A stretch of DNA of 64,000 nt from Mesorhizobium tamadayense (GCF_003863365.1 NZ_RQXT01000039.1:1-64000); one strand, 5' to 3'; positions 50,912 to 59,211 are shown, numbered from the stretch's first letter. Notes: generated by a model from the sequence alone, not told the origin. Numbers and translations are program-made.

Positions 50912-51329
50912 TCTCGCGCATCGCCATGGAGGTCACGGTGCGGCGCACGCCGGGCAGCCGGCTGAGTTCCTCGCGCAGCATCCTGTCCAGCGCCCTCATG
51001 TCGACGGTGACGATCTGCAAGAGATAGTCGGCCTCGCCGGTCGTGGCGTAGCAGCGGCGGATCAGCGGGTGCTTCTTCACCGCCGCCTCGAAGGCGTCCG
51101 ACACCTCGAAGTCGATCGACACCTGGATGAAGGCCTCGATGCCGAAGCCGATCGCCGCCGGATCGATGCGGGTGGAATAGCCGCGGATGACGCCGGCGTC
51201 TTCTAGTGCCTTGACCCGTTTCCAGCACGGCGTCTTGCTCAGGCCCACCGCCTCGGCGAGCTCGCCGAAGGAGACGCGCGCGTCGCGCTCCAGCGCGGCC
51301 ACGATCTTGCGGTCGAGCGCATCCAGCAT
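50862..51329 (-). CDS. Lrp/AsnC-family regulator
   Basis: 155 residues. MLDALDRKIVAALERDARVS and GLSKTPCWKRVKALEDAGVI form the HTH. CYATTGEADYLLQIVTVDMR is the RAM ligand-binding part. Divergent from tryptophan 2,3-dioxygenase with two palindromes in the gap, so it is a likely tryptophan- or kynurenine-responsive regulator. Start at 51329 set by GGAG and family length. Confidence 0.9.
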   Translation of the reverse strand: MLDALDRKIVAALERDARVSFGELAEAVGLSKTPCWKRVKALEDAGVIRGYSTRIDPAAIGFGIEAFIQVSIDFEVSDAFEAAVKKHPLIRRCYATTGEADYLLQIVTVDMRALDRMLREELSRLPGVRRTVTSMAMREIKGDISFAEAAAHALR

Positions 51330-51355
51330 ATTCCGTTCTCCAATGTTGCGGAAAA

Positions 51356-51390
51356 GGACGATAATCGTCCTCCAATTTCGACCAATTGGA
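51356..51390. promoter_or_regulatory. Two adjacent palindromes between Lrp and dioxygenase genes
   Basis: GGACGAT-A-ATCGTCC (51356-51370) directly followed by TCCAATT-TCGACC-AATTGGA (51371-51390). They lie just upstream of the Lrp start and 76 bases before the dioxygenase start. Likely Lrp operators. Confidence 0.55.
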
Positions 51391-51465
51391 TAACAGAAAG
51401 GAACAATGTTCAAGCCAAAGACGCTATCCTTGGGCTCGAACCACGCCCGCGCGAGGAGATGAGCC

Positions 51466-52218
51466 ATGGACAAGTCGGATTATCACGCCCGCATCGAGGC
51501 GCCCGAAATGCGCGACTACGGCGTTTACCTCAAATGCGACCAGCTGCTTTCCTGCCAGAAGCCGCTCGCCGACATGGTCAATGCCGACGAGCTGCAGTTC
51601 CAGATCGTGCACCAGGTCGAGGAGCTGTGGATGAAGCTCATCGCCTACACGCTGGTCGATGTCCTCGATTATCTGGAAAAGCAGGACACGCACCGCATCG
51701 TCACGCTGATGGGCCGCGTGCACCGGCTGGTGCGCATGATGACGTCGCAGCTCGACCTCCTGGAGACCATGTCGCCCAAGGAATACCAGCAGATCCGCCT
51801 CGAGCTCGGCAACGGCAGCGGCCAGGAATCGCCGGGCTTCAAGCTGATCCTGCGCTTGCCGCCGGACCTCTGGCGCGCCTTCAAGCACGCCTACCTCGAC
51901 GGCCGCGGGCTCTCGGTCGAGGATATCTACGATGCCCATTACGATCATGGCGATGCCTACGTCGTGGCCGAGGCGCTGATCGAGTTCGATGAGCTGTTCC
52001 AGAAGTTCCGCGCCAACCACCTCTATCTCATCCACCGCTCGATCGGGCTTGGCGCGAAGTCGCTGAAGGGCCGGCCGGTGGAGATCCTCGAAGGCGGCGC
52101 CCGCCACCGCTTCTTCCCCGAGCTCTGGGACATACGCTGCGACATGACCGACCGCTGGGGCGCCGCCTACGGCACCGTGCGGGAGTCGATCAGCCATCCG
52201 CAGGCGAAGGCAGGGTAG
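51466..52218 (+). CDS. kynA: Tryptophan 2,3-dioxygenase family protein
   Basis: 250 residues. FQIVHQVEELWMKLIAYTLV is the haem-side helix with the conserved Gln-His-Glu-Leu pattern. GSGQESPGFK and HLYLIHRSIG (proximal His) follow. The enzyme opens the indole ring of tryptophan to N-formylkynurenine. It is somewhat shorter than the usual 270-290 residues. The late Gly/Ser loop of typical TDOs (GTGGSSG) is replaced by SLKGRPVEILEGGARHRFFP, so a variant subfamily. No other kynurenine gene is adjacent. Confidence 0.85.
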   Translation: MDKSDYHARIEAPEMRDYGVYLKCDQLLSCQKPLADMVNADELQFQIVHQVEELWMKLIAYTLVDVLDYLEKQDTHRIVTLMGRVHRLVRMMTSQLDLLETMSPKEYQQIRLELGNGSGQESPGFKLILRLPPDLWRAFKHAYLDGRGLSVEDIYDAHYDHGDAYVVAEALIEFDELFQKFRANHLYLIHRSIGLGAKSLKGRPVEILEGGARHRFFPELWDIRCDMTDRWGAAYGTVRESISHPQAKAG

Positions 52219-52261
52219 GGGCGCACGGCGCGCTGGACAATCGCATGCCGAGTTCCTTCGC

Positions 52262-52291
52262 GCCCCCTCTGGCCTGCAGGCCAGAGGGGGC
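52262..52291. repeat. Perfect 30-base palindrome
   Basis: GCCCCCTCTGGCCTG joined to CAGGCCAGAGGGGGC. It is a compact form of the family 1 element in which the central hairpin has been lost. Confidence 0.7.
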
Positions 52292-52411
52292 GCTGTCCCG
52301 CCAGCGTCGGCCATTTTAGCCCCACCAAAAACAAATTTCCCACCCCTGTCGGAACCTTAGCTCTTCCTCCGTCCTTGGGGCACATCAACCGCTTCAACCC
52401 GGAGGACAAAC

Positions 52412-52831
52412 GTGGAACCGCAATCGACCTGGCAGACCGCCGCCATTCTCATCGCTCGCCTGATCTTCGCGGCCATGTTCGCGATGGGGGTAGCGTTCAA
52501 GTTCATGGATATGGGGGCCACCGCTGGCTACATCGCCGCCGCCGGCTTCCCGTTCCCGCTGTTCCTGGCCTGGTGCGCCGCGATCCTCGAAACGCTGCTG
52601 GTCATCGCCTTTCTTACTGGCGCCTTCTTGACCCCGGCGGCTCTGATCGGCGCGGTCTATGTCATCTTCCTCGGCTTTGCCTTCCACGGCCCTTCGCACT
52701 GGGCGTCGAACCAGGCCGAGTTCGGTGCCTTCATGTCCCATTTCCCGTTTGGCGCCGGCCTGCTCTTCGCCGCGGTGCACGGCCCGGGCAGCGTGCTTGC
52801 CGTCCGCCAAGGCTGGCTGGGCAGGGCGTGA
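52412..52831 (+). CDS. DoxX-family membrane protein
   Basis: 139 residues, four membrane helices. LIARLIFAAMFAMGVAFKFM and AGFPFPLFLAWCAAILETLL are the DoxX pattern (residues GFP near a conserved Glu). GTG start with GGAGGA 8 bases upstream. Single gene, inner membrane, role unknown (the family is tied to redox or thiosulfate steps in some species). Confidence 0.85.
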   Translation: MEPQSTWQTAAILIARLIFAAMFAMGVAFKFMDMGATAGYIAAAGFPFPLFLAWCAAILETLLVIAFLTGAFLTPAALIGAVYVIFLGFAFHGPSHWASNQAEFGAFMSHFPFGAGLLFAAVHGPGSVLAVRQGWLGRA

Positions 52832-52832
52832 G

Positions 52833-52884
52833 CTTTCCCTTCTTCCCGTTCACGGGAGAAGGTGCCCGAAGGGCGGATGAGGGG
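52833..52884. repeat. Family 2 repeat, half element
   Basis: TTCCCTTCTTCCCGTTCACG then GGAGAAGGTGCCCGAAGGGC and GGATGAGGGG. Confidence 0.6.
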
Positions 52885-52917
52885 CGGCGCCGACATTGCG
52901 AGGGAGGCGCGCCCGGC

Positions 52918-53223
52918 TCACATCTGGTCGTTATACGGTTCCTTCATCTGCCCGACCATGCGCGCCAGCTTCGAGAAGGACGGCATGTCCGCCTCCGGCT
53001 GGCACTGGTTGGCGAGCTCGAGCAGGCGGATCGGGAAGTTGACGGCGTCGCGGCTCGACGCCGACATGCCCTCGGACCGGTCCTCGCCGGTCTCGACGGC
53101 CTCGGCCTTGCGCAGCGCGATGTCGATCTCCTCGACCGTCAGCACGCCCTTGCGCACCAGCACATGGTTGATTGCCGCGACGGCCATCAGCAGGCCCTCG
53201 AGTTGCAGATTGGCGACGTTCAT
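52918..53223 (-). CDS. Conserved hypothetical protein (101 aa)
   Basis: MNVANLQLEGLLMAVAAINH then VLVRKGVLTVEEIDIALRKA and RDAVNFPIRLLELANQC. Helical, soluble. GGGAGG 8 bases before the ATG at 53223. I recognise the type as a common rhizobial unknown but cannot name it. Confidence 0.75.
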   Translation of the reverse strand: MNVANLQLEGLLMAVAAINHVLVRKGVLTVEEIDIALRKAEAVETGEDRSEGMSASSRDAVNFPIRLLELANQCQPEADMPSFSKLARMVGQMKEPYNDQM

Positions 53224-53289
53224 GGAGCTTCCTCCCATTGACCTCGCCTCAAAAACGCACGAGGCGCGTTTCCGATCCGGGAGCTTGCC

Positions 53290-53559
53290 CTACAGCTCCA
53301 TCAGGCGCTCGCCATATTCGGCCCAGAGCAGCTTGATCTCGCGGGCGCCCAGCGGCGCCGTCGAGCGGTCGCCGTAGGAAATGGCGACGGCGCTCAGGTC
53401 GTATTGGCCGTCGGCCTCGGCGGTGAAGCGGATGGCTTCCCCCAGCGGCCTCGAATGGAAGATCGGATCCGCCTGGCCCCGGCCCAGGCTGCGAACGCCC
53501 GAAATGCTTGCTGGCACATGCCGCATCCGAAAGACGGATGCCATGGCAGGTTTATCCAT
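53290..53559 (-). CDS. Hypothetical protein (89 aa)
   Basis: MDKPAMASVFRMRHVPASIS, then LGEAIRFTAEADGQYDLSAV and LWAEYGERLMEL. GGAG lies before the ATG at 53559; the frame runs to 53625 without a better site. No family recognised. It follows the 52918 gene's upstream side on the same strand. Confidence 0.6.
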   Translation of the reverse strand: MDKPAMASVFRMRHVPASISGVRSLGRGQADPIFHSRPLGEAIRFTAEADGQYDLSAVAISYGDRSTAPLGAREIKLLWAEYGERLMEL

Positions 53560-53671
53560 GCCCGCTCTCCGCGATTCCCCTGCGGAATGATTCCATAAGG
53601 TCCGGCTAATGACCAGCCTGTGCAAAACGAGCAGGCCTACGCGGCGGGGAGTGACGGCATATTGACGGCGG

Positions 53672-53744
53672 CGAGACGGCAGGGCCGTCTCGTGCCTAAT
53701 GGTCTAACGTCTCAGCGACAGCGACGAGACGGCAAAGCCGTCTC
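53672..53744. terminator. Two tandem hairpins
   Basis: CGAGACGGC-AGG-GCCGTCTCG (53672-53692) and CGAGACGGC-AAA-GCCGTCTCG (53724-53744), both perfect. They lie just past the 3' end of the 53750 gene and probably stop or protect its transcript. No long T run is present. Confidence 0.5.
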
Positions 53745-53749
53745 GCGCC

Positions 53750-54193
53750 TCAGCGCTGCCAGCGGTGGAGCCAGTCGGGGGCCGGCTGCGAGCTTCTGGC
53801 CAAGGCAAGGCCGATCGCCACGCCGACCAGTCCACCCATCGCGACCGCGGTCGAGAAGGTGCCGGGGTTGTGCTGCACCGTTTCGGAAACGCTATGCGCC
53901 TGGCTGCGCAACTGCTTTGCCGCCCGCGAGGCGCGGGCCGTTGCGCCGCTGTACAAGCCAGAGGCCCGGTCGGTCGCGCTTTGGTACCAGCCGTGAGCCG
54001 TCTCCTCGGCCTGGTCGGAAAGCATGCGGTTGAGCCGGGTCACCTCGCGCTTCAACTCCGCGATCTGCTTCTTCATTGCCGCCTCGGAGGCGCCCGAAGA
54101 CCGCGCGCTGCGCGATGCGCTTCTATTTCGAGCGGCGCTCGTCGCGCCCTTGCCATTACCTGTTGCCGGATTGGCTGTGTTGGTGTCTACCAT
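53750..54193 (-). CDS. ElaB/YqjD/DUF883-like membrane-anchored protein
   Basis: 147 residues. A disordered basic start with RNRSASRSARSSGASEAAMK is followed by a coiled coil KKQIAELKREVTRLNRMLSD. An Ala-rich amphipathic helix comes next, then one C-terminal membrane helix (FSTAVAMGGLVGVAIGLALA). This is the build of ElaB/YqjD stress proteins. GGGAG before the ATG and a perfect EcfG-type promoter upstream. Confidence 0.82.
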   Translation of the reverse strand: MVDTNTANPATGNGKGATSAARNRSASRSARSSGASEAAMKKQIAELKREVTRLNRMLSDQAEETAHGWYQSATDRASGLYSGATARASRAAKQLRSQAHSVSETVQHNPGTFSTAVAMGGLVGVAIGLALARSSQPAPDWLHRWQR

Positions 54194-54218
54194 CGGGTTT
54201 CTCCCTTTTTCTTTTTGC

Positions 54219-54243
54219 AACGGTCGGGGCGTCTCCTGGTTCC
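54219..54243 (-). promoter_or_regulatory. EcfG-type promoter
   Basis: Minus strand: GGAAC, 16 bases, CGTT; perfect match, 26 bases upstream of the start at 54193. Confidence 0.75.
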
Positions 54244-54320
54244 CGCAAGCGACCGCGACCGCCAAAGACAAGGGCCGTGGAGCGAACCCCGCGGCCCTCA
54301 GGTGCAACGAAACTCAAACG

Positions 54321-54650
54321 CTACTTGCCGCAGTGATTGTCGTTGACGGTCGGTGCGGTGGTTCCGGGCGACAGATTGCTGGCGTCGGGCTGGGCACCCT
54401 GCGGGCCTGGCGCGCAGTTGCGGTCGGCGTTCGAATTCATGTTGTCATAGGCCGGACCGCTGGTGATGCTGCCGGTCGTGCCCGGATCGACGGAATTGGG
54501 AACGATCGTCCGATCGGAATCGGGCGTGACCGTCTGGTCGCTGCCGGTCGTATCGCTTTTGGTGCCCGAGCCCATATGGCCGGCACCCTGGGCCATCGCC
54601 GCCGTGGCAAGGCCGATCGTCAGCGAGGCGGCAAGGATGGATTTCAACAT
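54321..54650 (-). CDS. Secreted Ser/Thr/Gly-rich small protein
   Basis: 109 residues. Signal peptide MLKSILAASLTIGLATAAMA. The mature part is rich in Thr, Ser, Gly, Asp and Asn with two Cys (DRNCAPGPQG, NDNHCGK). Same architecture as the 15235 protein, including signal peptide style and late Cys pair. AAGGAG 8 bases before the ATG; EcfG-type promoter 73 bases upstream. Probably a periplasmic stress protein. Confidence 0.75.
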   Translation of the reverse strand: MLKSILAASLTIGLATAAMAQGAGHMGSGTKSDTTGSDQTVTPDSDRTIVPNSVDPGTTGSITSGPAYDNMNSNADRNCAPGPQGAQPDASNLSPGTTAPTVNDNHCGK

Positions 54651-54722
54651 GATTTTTCTCCTTTCTTGACGAAGGGGTTCTTACTTAACGAAAGAGGGTT
54701 CGTTACGTCGCGACTAGGAGCC

Positions 54723-54747
54723 AACCGCTCGGGCTGCCCATGGTTCC
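54723..54747 (-). promoter_or_regulatory. EcfG-type promoter
   Basis: Minus strand: GGAAC, 16 bases, GGTT, 73 bases upstream of the start at 54650. Confidence 0.6.
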
Positions 54748-54915
54748 GACAAAAATGCACTACGGGTCAGGCCATTTTTGCGCGGCCGGGTTTTGCGAGC
54801 GCCTGGCGCCGTGTGCGGCACGCCTCAAGCGACTCTAGGAAAATTTGCCTAGAAGGCGTTGCCGGGTGAGGGCAGCCATGCTATGATTTTACTTATGGTG
54901 CTGATTCGCGCCGAC

Positions 54916-54940
54916 AACCCGCCGCCCGGCGGGTTTTGTT
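54916..54940 (+). terminator. Rho-independent terminator-like hairpin
   Basis: AACCCGCC-GCC-CGGCGGGTTTT followed by GTTTT. No plus-strand gene ends here, so it may close a small RNA or a lost prophage gene. Confidence 0.5.
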
Positions 54941-54980
54941 TTGTGGCCCCGCGCCTTGTGGCCACCACCTTACAAATGCT

Positions 54981-55147
54981 GGCGGGACAGCACCCCCTCT
55001 GGCCTGCCGGCCATCTCCCCCGCAAGGGGGAGATTAGCCGTTCACCTCGGCCTTCGCCGACAAGGTTGCAGGAAGAGCACCGTCCGCGAAACTGCCGATC
55101 TCCCCCCTTGCGGGAGATGGCCGGCAGGCTAGAGGGGGGTGGGCGGG
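54981..55147. repeat. Two family 1 palindromic repeats facing each other
   Basis: 54981-55036: GGCGGGACAGCACCCCCTCT, GGCCTGCCGGCCATCTCC and CCGCAAGGGGGAGATTA. 55095-55147: GCCGATCTCCCCCCTTGCGG and GGCCGGCAGGCTAGAGGGGG. They stand at the left edge of the prophage remnant. Confidence 0.7.
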
Positions 55148-55190
55148 AACGCGACCTTTCCAGTTGAACTTGCAATCTGCGGAAACCTGC

Positions 55191-55562
55191 ATGCCACGCT
55201 ATGCCACCATCATCATTGCCGATGACGGCGCCGAGATCGTCAGCGCCATCGGCGAGTTCGAGGGCCGCGCATCTGCCGCGCCGTGCCGGTCGCGTCGAGG
55301 AAGTGCCGCCGGGCGTGCGCATCGGCATGGTGCGTGGCGGCCCGGTCGACGCCGTCGGCGGTTTCGGCTTTCCACGCCAGGGTTTCGACCATTCGGCGAT
55401 CGCTGCCGCCACGGCGAAGCTGAAGGCACACGCGCCGGCCGGTCGGTCCCAGGAGGCGTCGCGCCAAAACCGCTTCGCGCCAAGCCGCTCAAGAAGGCTG
55501 CGCGCAAGGCCGGCAAGGCGCGGACAAGGTCCAGAGCATCGGCAGTGGCCGACCGTGGCTGA
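55191..55562 (+). pseudogene. Phage-region protein, two compensating frameshifts
   Basis: Starts MPRYATIIIADDGAEIVSAI in one frame. It moves to a second frame at about 55264 (RVEEVPPGVRIGMVRGGPVD then AVGGFGFPRQGFDHS) and returns to the first at about 55446 (PKPLRAKPLKKAARKAGKAR) before the stop. The joined product would have about 124 residues with a Lys/Arg-rich tail. First gene of the prophage remnant; function not recognised. Confidence 0.6.
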
Positions 55563-55587
55563 CGCTGTCGCGGGCAAGGTGCGCCGC

Positions 55588-55968
55588 ATGGCAGCCAGGG
55601 CCATAAGGGCGAAGCGCAAGCCCGAGCCGCCGTCAGCTGCTACTCGCACCGCGCGCCACAAACGATCCAAGAAGACCCTTGGCGATGATTTCGCCGCAGC
55701 GCTGCGTGCCGATTTCCGCGCCCACGGCGCCGGCGTCATCGCCGCGGTGCGGGCGGAAAAGCCCGAGCAGTATCTGAAGGTCGTGCTGACGATGCTGCCC
55801 AAAGAATTCTCGCAGGGTCTCGATGCGAACCAAAACAGTCTGGGTCAATTGAGCGATGAGGAGATCCGCAGCCGCATCCACGGCCTCGAAGCGAGCCTCA
55901 GGCCGTTCCTCGGTGGCGATGCGGACCTATCTGGCGCTGCTCGAGGAACTGGACAGAAGACGCCGTAG
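55588..55968 (+). CDS. Terminase small-subunit-like protein
   Basis: 126 residues. A basic start (MAARAIRAKRKPEPP) is followed by LGDDFAAALRADFRAHGAGV and VRAEKPEQYLKVVLTMLPKE. The HG..vI..VR...P..YLKVV..LLPKE pattern belongs to phage terminase small subunits or their partner proteins. The C-terminal end overlaps the next gene's start, as terminase pairs often do, though its last 15 residues may be out of frame. Likely non-functional because the large subunit is broken. Confidence 0.55.
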   Translation: MAARAIRAKRKPEPPSAATRTARHKRSKKTLGDDFAAALRADFRAHGAGVIAAVRAEKPEQYLKVVLTMLPKEFSQGLDANQNSLGQLSDEEIRSRIHGLEASLRPFLGGDADLSGAARGTGQKTP

Positions 55969-56597
55969 CAACCAGCTCGCGGCCTACCGGCCTACGAAAG
56001 GCAGGCCGAGTTCCACGCCGCAGGGGCGACAAACCGCGAACGCCTGTTCATGGCGGGCAACCAGCTCGGCAAGACCAGGGCAGGCGGCGCCGAATGGGCC
56101 ATGCATCTCACCGGCCGCTATCCCGACTGGTGGGTGGGCGAGGTGTTCGACCGGCCCGTGCGGCTCTGGGCGGCCGGCGTCACCGGCGAAGGCACGCGCG
56201 ACAACCCGCAGCGCGTGCTGGTCGGCCCGCCGCAGCTTGCGGCGGCCTGGGGCACCGGCATGATCCCGGCAGACGCGATCGCCGACACCGTGATGGGCCG
56301 CAGTATTCCCGGCGCGCTCGACAGCGTTATCGTGCGCTGGGGCGGTGGCGGAGACGTCCAAGCGGGCGAAAGCGTGCTTTCCTTCAAGTCCTACGAAAAA
56401 GGCCGCGAGAAAGCGAGACGCTGCACGGCGTCTGGTTCGACGAGGAGCCGCCGCTTGATATCTACTCCGAAGGCCTCACCCGCACCAACGCCACCGGCGG
56501 GATAACGATCGTCACCTTCACGCCGCTGCTGGGGATGTCGGATGTGGTGCTGAGGTTTTTGAGCGCAGCGGAGGTGGAGAGGGTTGGGAAGCCCTGA
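55919..56597 (+). pseudogene. Phage terminase large subunit, 5' part, frameshifted
   Basis: Frame one opens MRTYLALLEELDRRRRSNQL. After a shift near 55993 it continues RLFMAGNQLGKTRAGGAEWA with the Walker A motif and the ATPase core (WWVGEVFDRPVRLWAAGVTG). A second shift near 56402 leads to ETLHGVWFDEEPPLDIYSEG with the Walker B DEEP, then ITIVTFTPLLGMSDVVLRFL. The reading ends at 56597, where a family 2 repeat begins. The rest of the protein resumes at 58047. Confidence 0.8.
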
Positions 56598-56750
56598 CTT
56601 CCCCTTCTCCCCTTGCGGGAGAAGGTGTCGCCGAAGGCGACGGATGAGGGGTGCTCCAGGGAACGCCAGCGTCTCACTCCGTCCAACACCCCTCATCCGT
56701 CTCGCCGCTGCGCGCCGATCCACCTTGTCCCACAAAAGGGAGAAGGGGAA
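56598..56750. repeat. Family 2 repeat, left flank of the terminase interruption
   Basis: CCTTCTCCCCTTGCGGGAGAA... in outline: CTTCTCCCCTTGCGGGAGAA, CGCCGAAGGCGACGGATGAG, then CACCCCTCATCCGTCTCGCC and CGATCCACCTTGTCCCACAA. The element at 57855 carries the same CACCCCTCATCCGTCTCGCC end. Confidence 0.75.
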
Positions 56751-56846
56751 GCGACACGCCCCGGCTGTCAAAACGATTTTCACCCCTTATGGTGCGAATG
56801 GACGCGACCGCGTGATTTGCTTGCCATAAGGGACTTCCGGACACCG

Positions 56847-57848
56847 ATGTATTTAGGCCGTTCCTATAGATTGCTGGACTTCGCGCTCTGGTCGCGGCGC
56901 AGCATCATCTACATGGTCGTGGTGAGCGGACTGGCGATCGCCGCCTACCGCCTTCCGGCCACCGCGGGGCTCTCGGTGCCATGGTCGATCGTGCTCGTGC
57001 TCGGCACTACCGTGTCGCTCGTCGCCGGCTTCAAGAATTCGCAGGTCTTCACCCGCAGCAACGAGGCCCTGCAGGCCTTTTCGCAGATCACCGCGAGCAG
57101 CCGGATGTGGTCCATCCTCTGCAGGGATTTTACGGATGCCGCGACGGCGAGGCGGCTCATCTACCGCCACCTTGCCTGGCTGACGGCGCTGCGCTTTTCG
57201 CTGCGGCGGCCGATGCCTTGGGAATCTCTAGCGAAAGCAGCCAATATCGAGTTCCGGCGGCGGCGATATCACATCCAGGAGGACAAGACGTCGCTTGGCG
57301 ACGAACTGCGCAGGCTGCTGGGCGAGGAAGGCGAGGGCGTGTTGAAATCGCCGCAGCCGGCAATCGCCCTTCTCGATATGCAATCGGCCGAGGTCGCCGG
57401 CTTGCTCAAGAGCACCGGCGTGCCGACGCAGGTCTATTCGGAGCTTATGAAGCTCGTTCGCGACTTCCACGACCAGTAGGCGCGCTGCGATCGCATCAAG
57501 AACAATCCCTATCCGCGGCAATACGCGATCGTCAGCACGATCTTCATGATCATCTTCTGCACCCTGCTGCCGTTCGGCATCGTCCCGGTGTTTGCCGACA
57601 TGGCCAAGCTGGGCGGCGTGCTCGGTGCTGTCGCGATCTGGCTGACGATCCCGTTCAGCGCGCTGCTGGGCTGGGCCTACATGTCGCTCGACCTGGTCGG
57701 CGAGAGCAGCGCCAACCCGTTCGAAGGCAACGCCAACGACGTGCCCATCTCGCAAATCTGCCGCGACATCGAGATCGAGCTGCGACGTGGACTGGGCGAG
57801 ACCAACCTCCCGGCTCCGCTGGCGCCGGTCAACGACATCGCGACGTGA
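56847..57848 (+). pseudogene. Bestrophin-family channel gene with in-frame amber codon
   Basis: 333 sense codons. MYLGRSYRLLDFALWSRRSI, then IYMVVVSGLAIAAYRL (helix) and FKNSQVFTRSNEALQ. These and the later IKNNPYPRQYAIVSTIFMII are the bestrophin/UPF0187 pattern of bacterial anion or cation channels. A single TAG at 57477-57479 stands in HDQ-stop-ARCDRIK, where the family has Gln, so CAG to TAG. The frame is otherwise open to 57848. An internal ATG at 57546 could give only the last helices. It sits inside the split terminase gene. Confidence 0.8.
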
Positions 57849-57854
57849 GCGCCA

Positions 57855-58034
57855 ACTCCCCTTCTCCCGTGGGAGAAGGTGGCCTCGGGAAGCGAGGTCG
57901 GATGAGGGGTGTTTCAGCTTGGCAAGTACGCTGCCAAGATGGCGAACGGATCGCCAACGCCTCATTCCGTCCAACACCCCTCATCCGTCTCGCCGCTGCG
58001 CGCCGATCCACCTTGTCCCACAAGGGGAGAAGGA
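57855..58034. repeat. Family 2 repeat, right flank of the terminase interruption
   Basis: CCCCTTCTCCCGTGGGAGAA, GGCCTCGGGAAGCGAGGTCG, then CACCCCTCATCCGTCTCGCC and CGATCCACCTTGTCCCACAA. The right half is almost identical to that at 56598. Confidence 0.75.
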
Positions 58035-58046
58035 AAGGACCGATCA

Positions 58047-58640
58047 ATGTCCCGACACGTCACCTTCATGACCATCGACGATGCCGGGCACTACAGCCCC
58101 GAGCAGCGGGCCGCGATCGTCGCCGCCTATCCAGAGCATGAGCGTGAGGCGCGTGCCAAAGGCATTCCGGTGCTGGGCTCCGGCCGCATCTTTCCGGTGC
58201 CGGAGGAGATGATTGCCTGCGAACCGTTCCGGCTGCCGCGCTGGTGGCCGCGGATCGGCGCGCTCGATTTCGGCTGGGATCATCCCTCGGCCGCCGTCGA
58301 GCTTGCCTGGGACACCGAGGCCGATATCGTCTACCTCACCAAGGCTCACCGCGCCGCCCAGCAGACGCCGGCCATGCAGGCGCTGGCGCTCAAAGCCTGG
58401 GGCGAGTGGCTGCCCTTCGCCTGGCCGCGCGACGGCCGCCGCGAGACGCTGGAAGGCGCCGGAGTTGCGCTCGCAACTCGCAATATGCCGCGTATGGGCT
58501 GAACATGCTGACCAGTCACGCTCGCTTTCCGGACGGCTCGGTCTCGGTCGAGGCCGGGCTGATGGAGATGCTCGACCGCATGCAGTCCGGCCGCTTCAAG
58601 GTGTTCTCGACGCTGCACGCCTGGTTCGAGGAATTCCGCC
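58047..58640 (+). pseudogene. Phage terminase large subunit, 3' part, frameshifted
   Basis: MSRHVTFMTIDDAGHYSPEQ, RAIVAAYPEHER-like RAAIVAAYPEHEREARAKGI, then ALDFGWDHPSAAVELAWDTE, the nuclease domain of the large terminase with its Asp residues. The frame shifts near 58480 to YAAYGLNMLTSHARFPDGSV and GRFKVFSTLHAWFEEFRLY, where it is cut. It continues the 5' part ending at 56597, with the bestrophin gene and two repeats between. Confidence 0.8.
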
Positions 58641-58646
58641 TCTATA

Positions 58647-58832
58647 GCCGCCGCCTATCTGACGCTGCCCGTGGTCGCCTGGGCTCAGGCGACCGGCCTG
58701 CCGATGCCGGATGCCGCCGACGACACCACCACTTTAGCCGCCGCCTTCCTCATCGGCGTCTCGGCCATGTGGATTTCGGACATCGTGTTCGAGGTGGTGG
58801 TGCGGCGGTTCAAGCCTGAACGAGAGGAATGA
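58647..58832 (+). pseudogene. Fragment of a small phage membrane protein
   Basis: A frame without its own start: AAAYLTLPVVAWAQATGLPM, then TTTLAAAFLIGVSAMWISDI and FEVVVRRFKPEREE. One or two membrane helices, holin-like in size. It is joined directly to the cut terminase, so a deletion removed the genes between. Confidence 0.5.
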
Positions 58833-58974
58833 TGCGCCGCTGTTTCGCGGTCGCCGGTTCCGATCGGGAGGCGCGAGCTGCCGGCAATCACGAATTTTCT
58901 GAACGCTTCATGAACCAATCAGTCTCGTCAGGCGACACAGGGTTGCAGACGAAACCACAACATGGAGAATTCAG

Positions 58975-59211
58975 ATGACCAAGATCCTTCGCAATGCGCT
59001 TCTTGCCGCTGTCGCCGTATCGGCCTTGGGCGGCTCCGCGATGGCCGGCCAGCAGATCTACGAATGCGACAACACGCCGACCAACAAGCTCTGGGCCGGC
59101 CGCTGCTGCGGCGTCGGCGACGCCAATTGCCTGGGCGGCGAAAGCCATGGCCATGACAGGGGCGACCACGGCCGAGGCGACAACGGCAGAGGCACGGCGG
59201 GAGCCAAGTGA
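58975..59211 (+). CDS. Small secreted Cys/Gly/His-rich protein
   Basis: 78 residues. Signal peptide MTKILRNALLAAVAVSALGG, then SAMAGQQIYECDNTPTNKLW. Four Cys (ECDN, RCCGVG, NCLGG) are followed by a tail rich in Gly, His, Asp and Arg (HGHDRGDHGRGDNGRG). It may bind metal or form disulfides. GGAG 8 bases before the ATG. Lies just outside the prophage remnant. Confidence 0.72.
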   Translation: MTKILRNALLAAVAVSALGGSAMAGQQIYECDNTPTNKLWAGRCCGVGDANCLGGESHGHDRGDHGRGDNGRGTAGAK

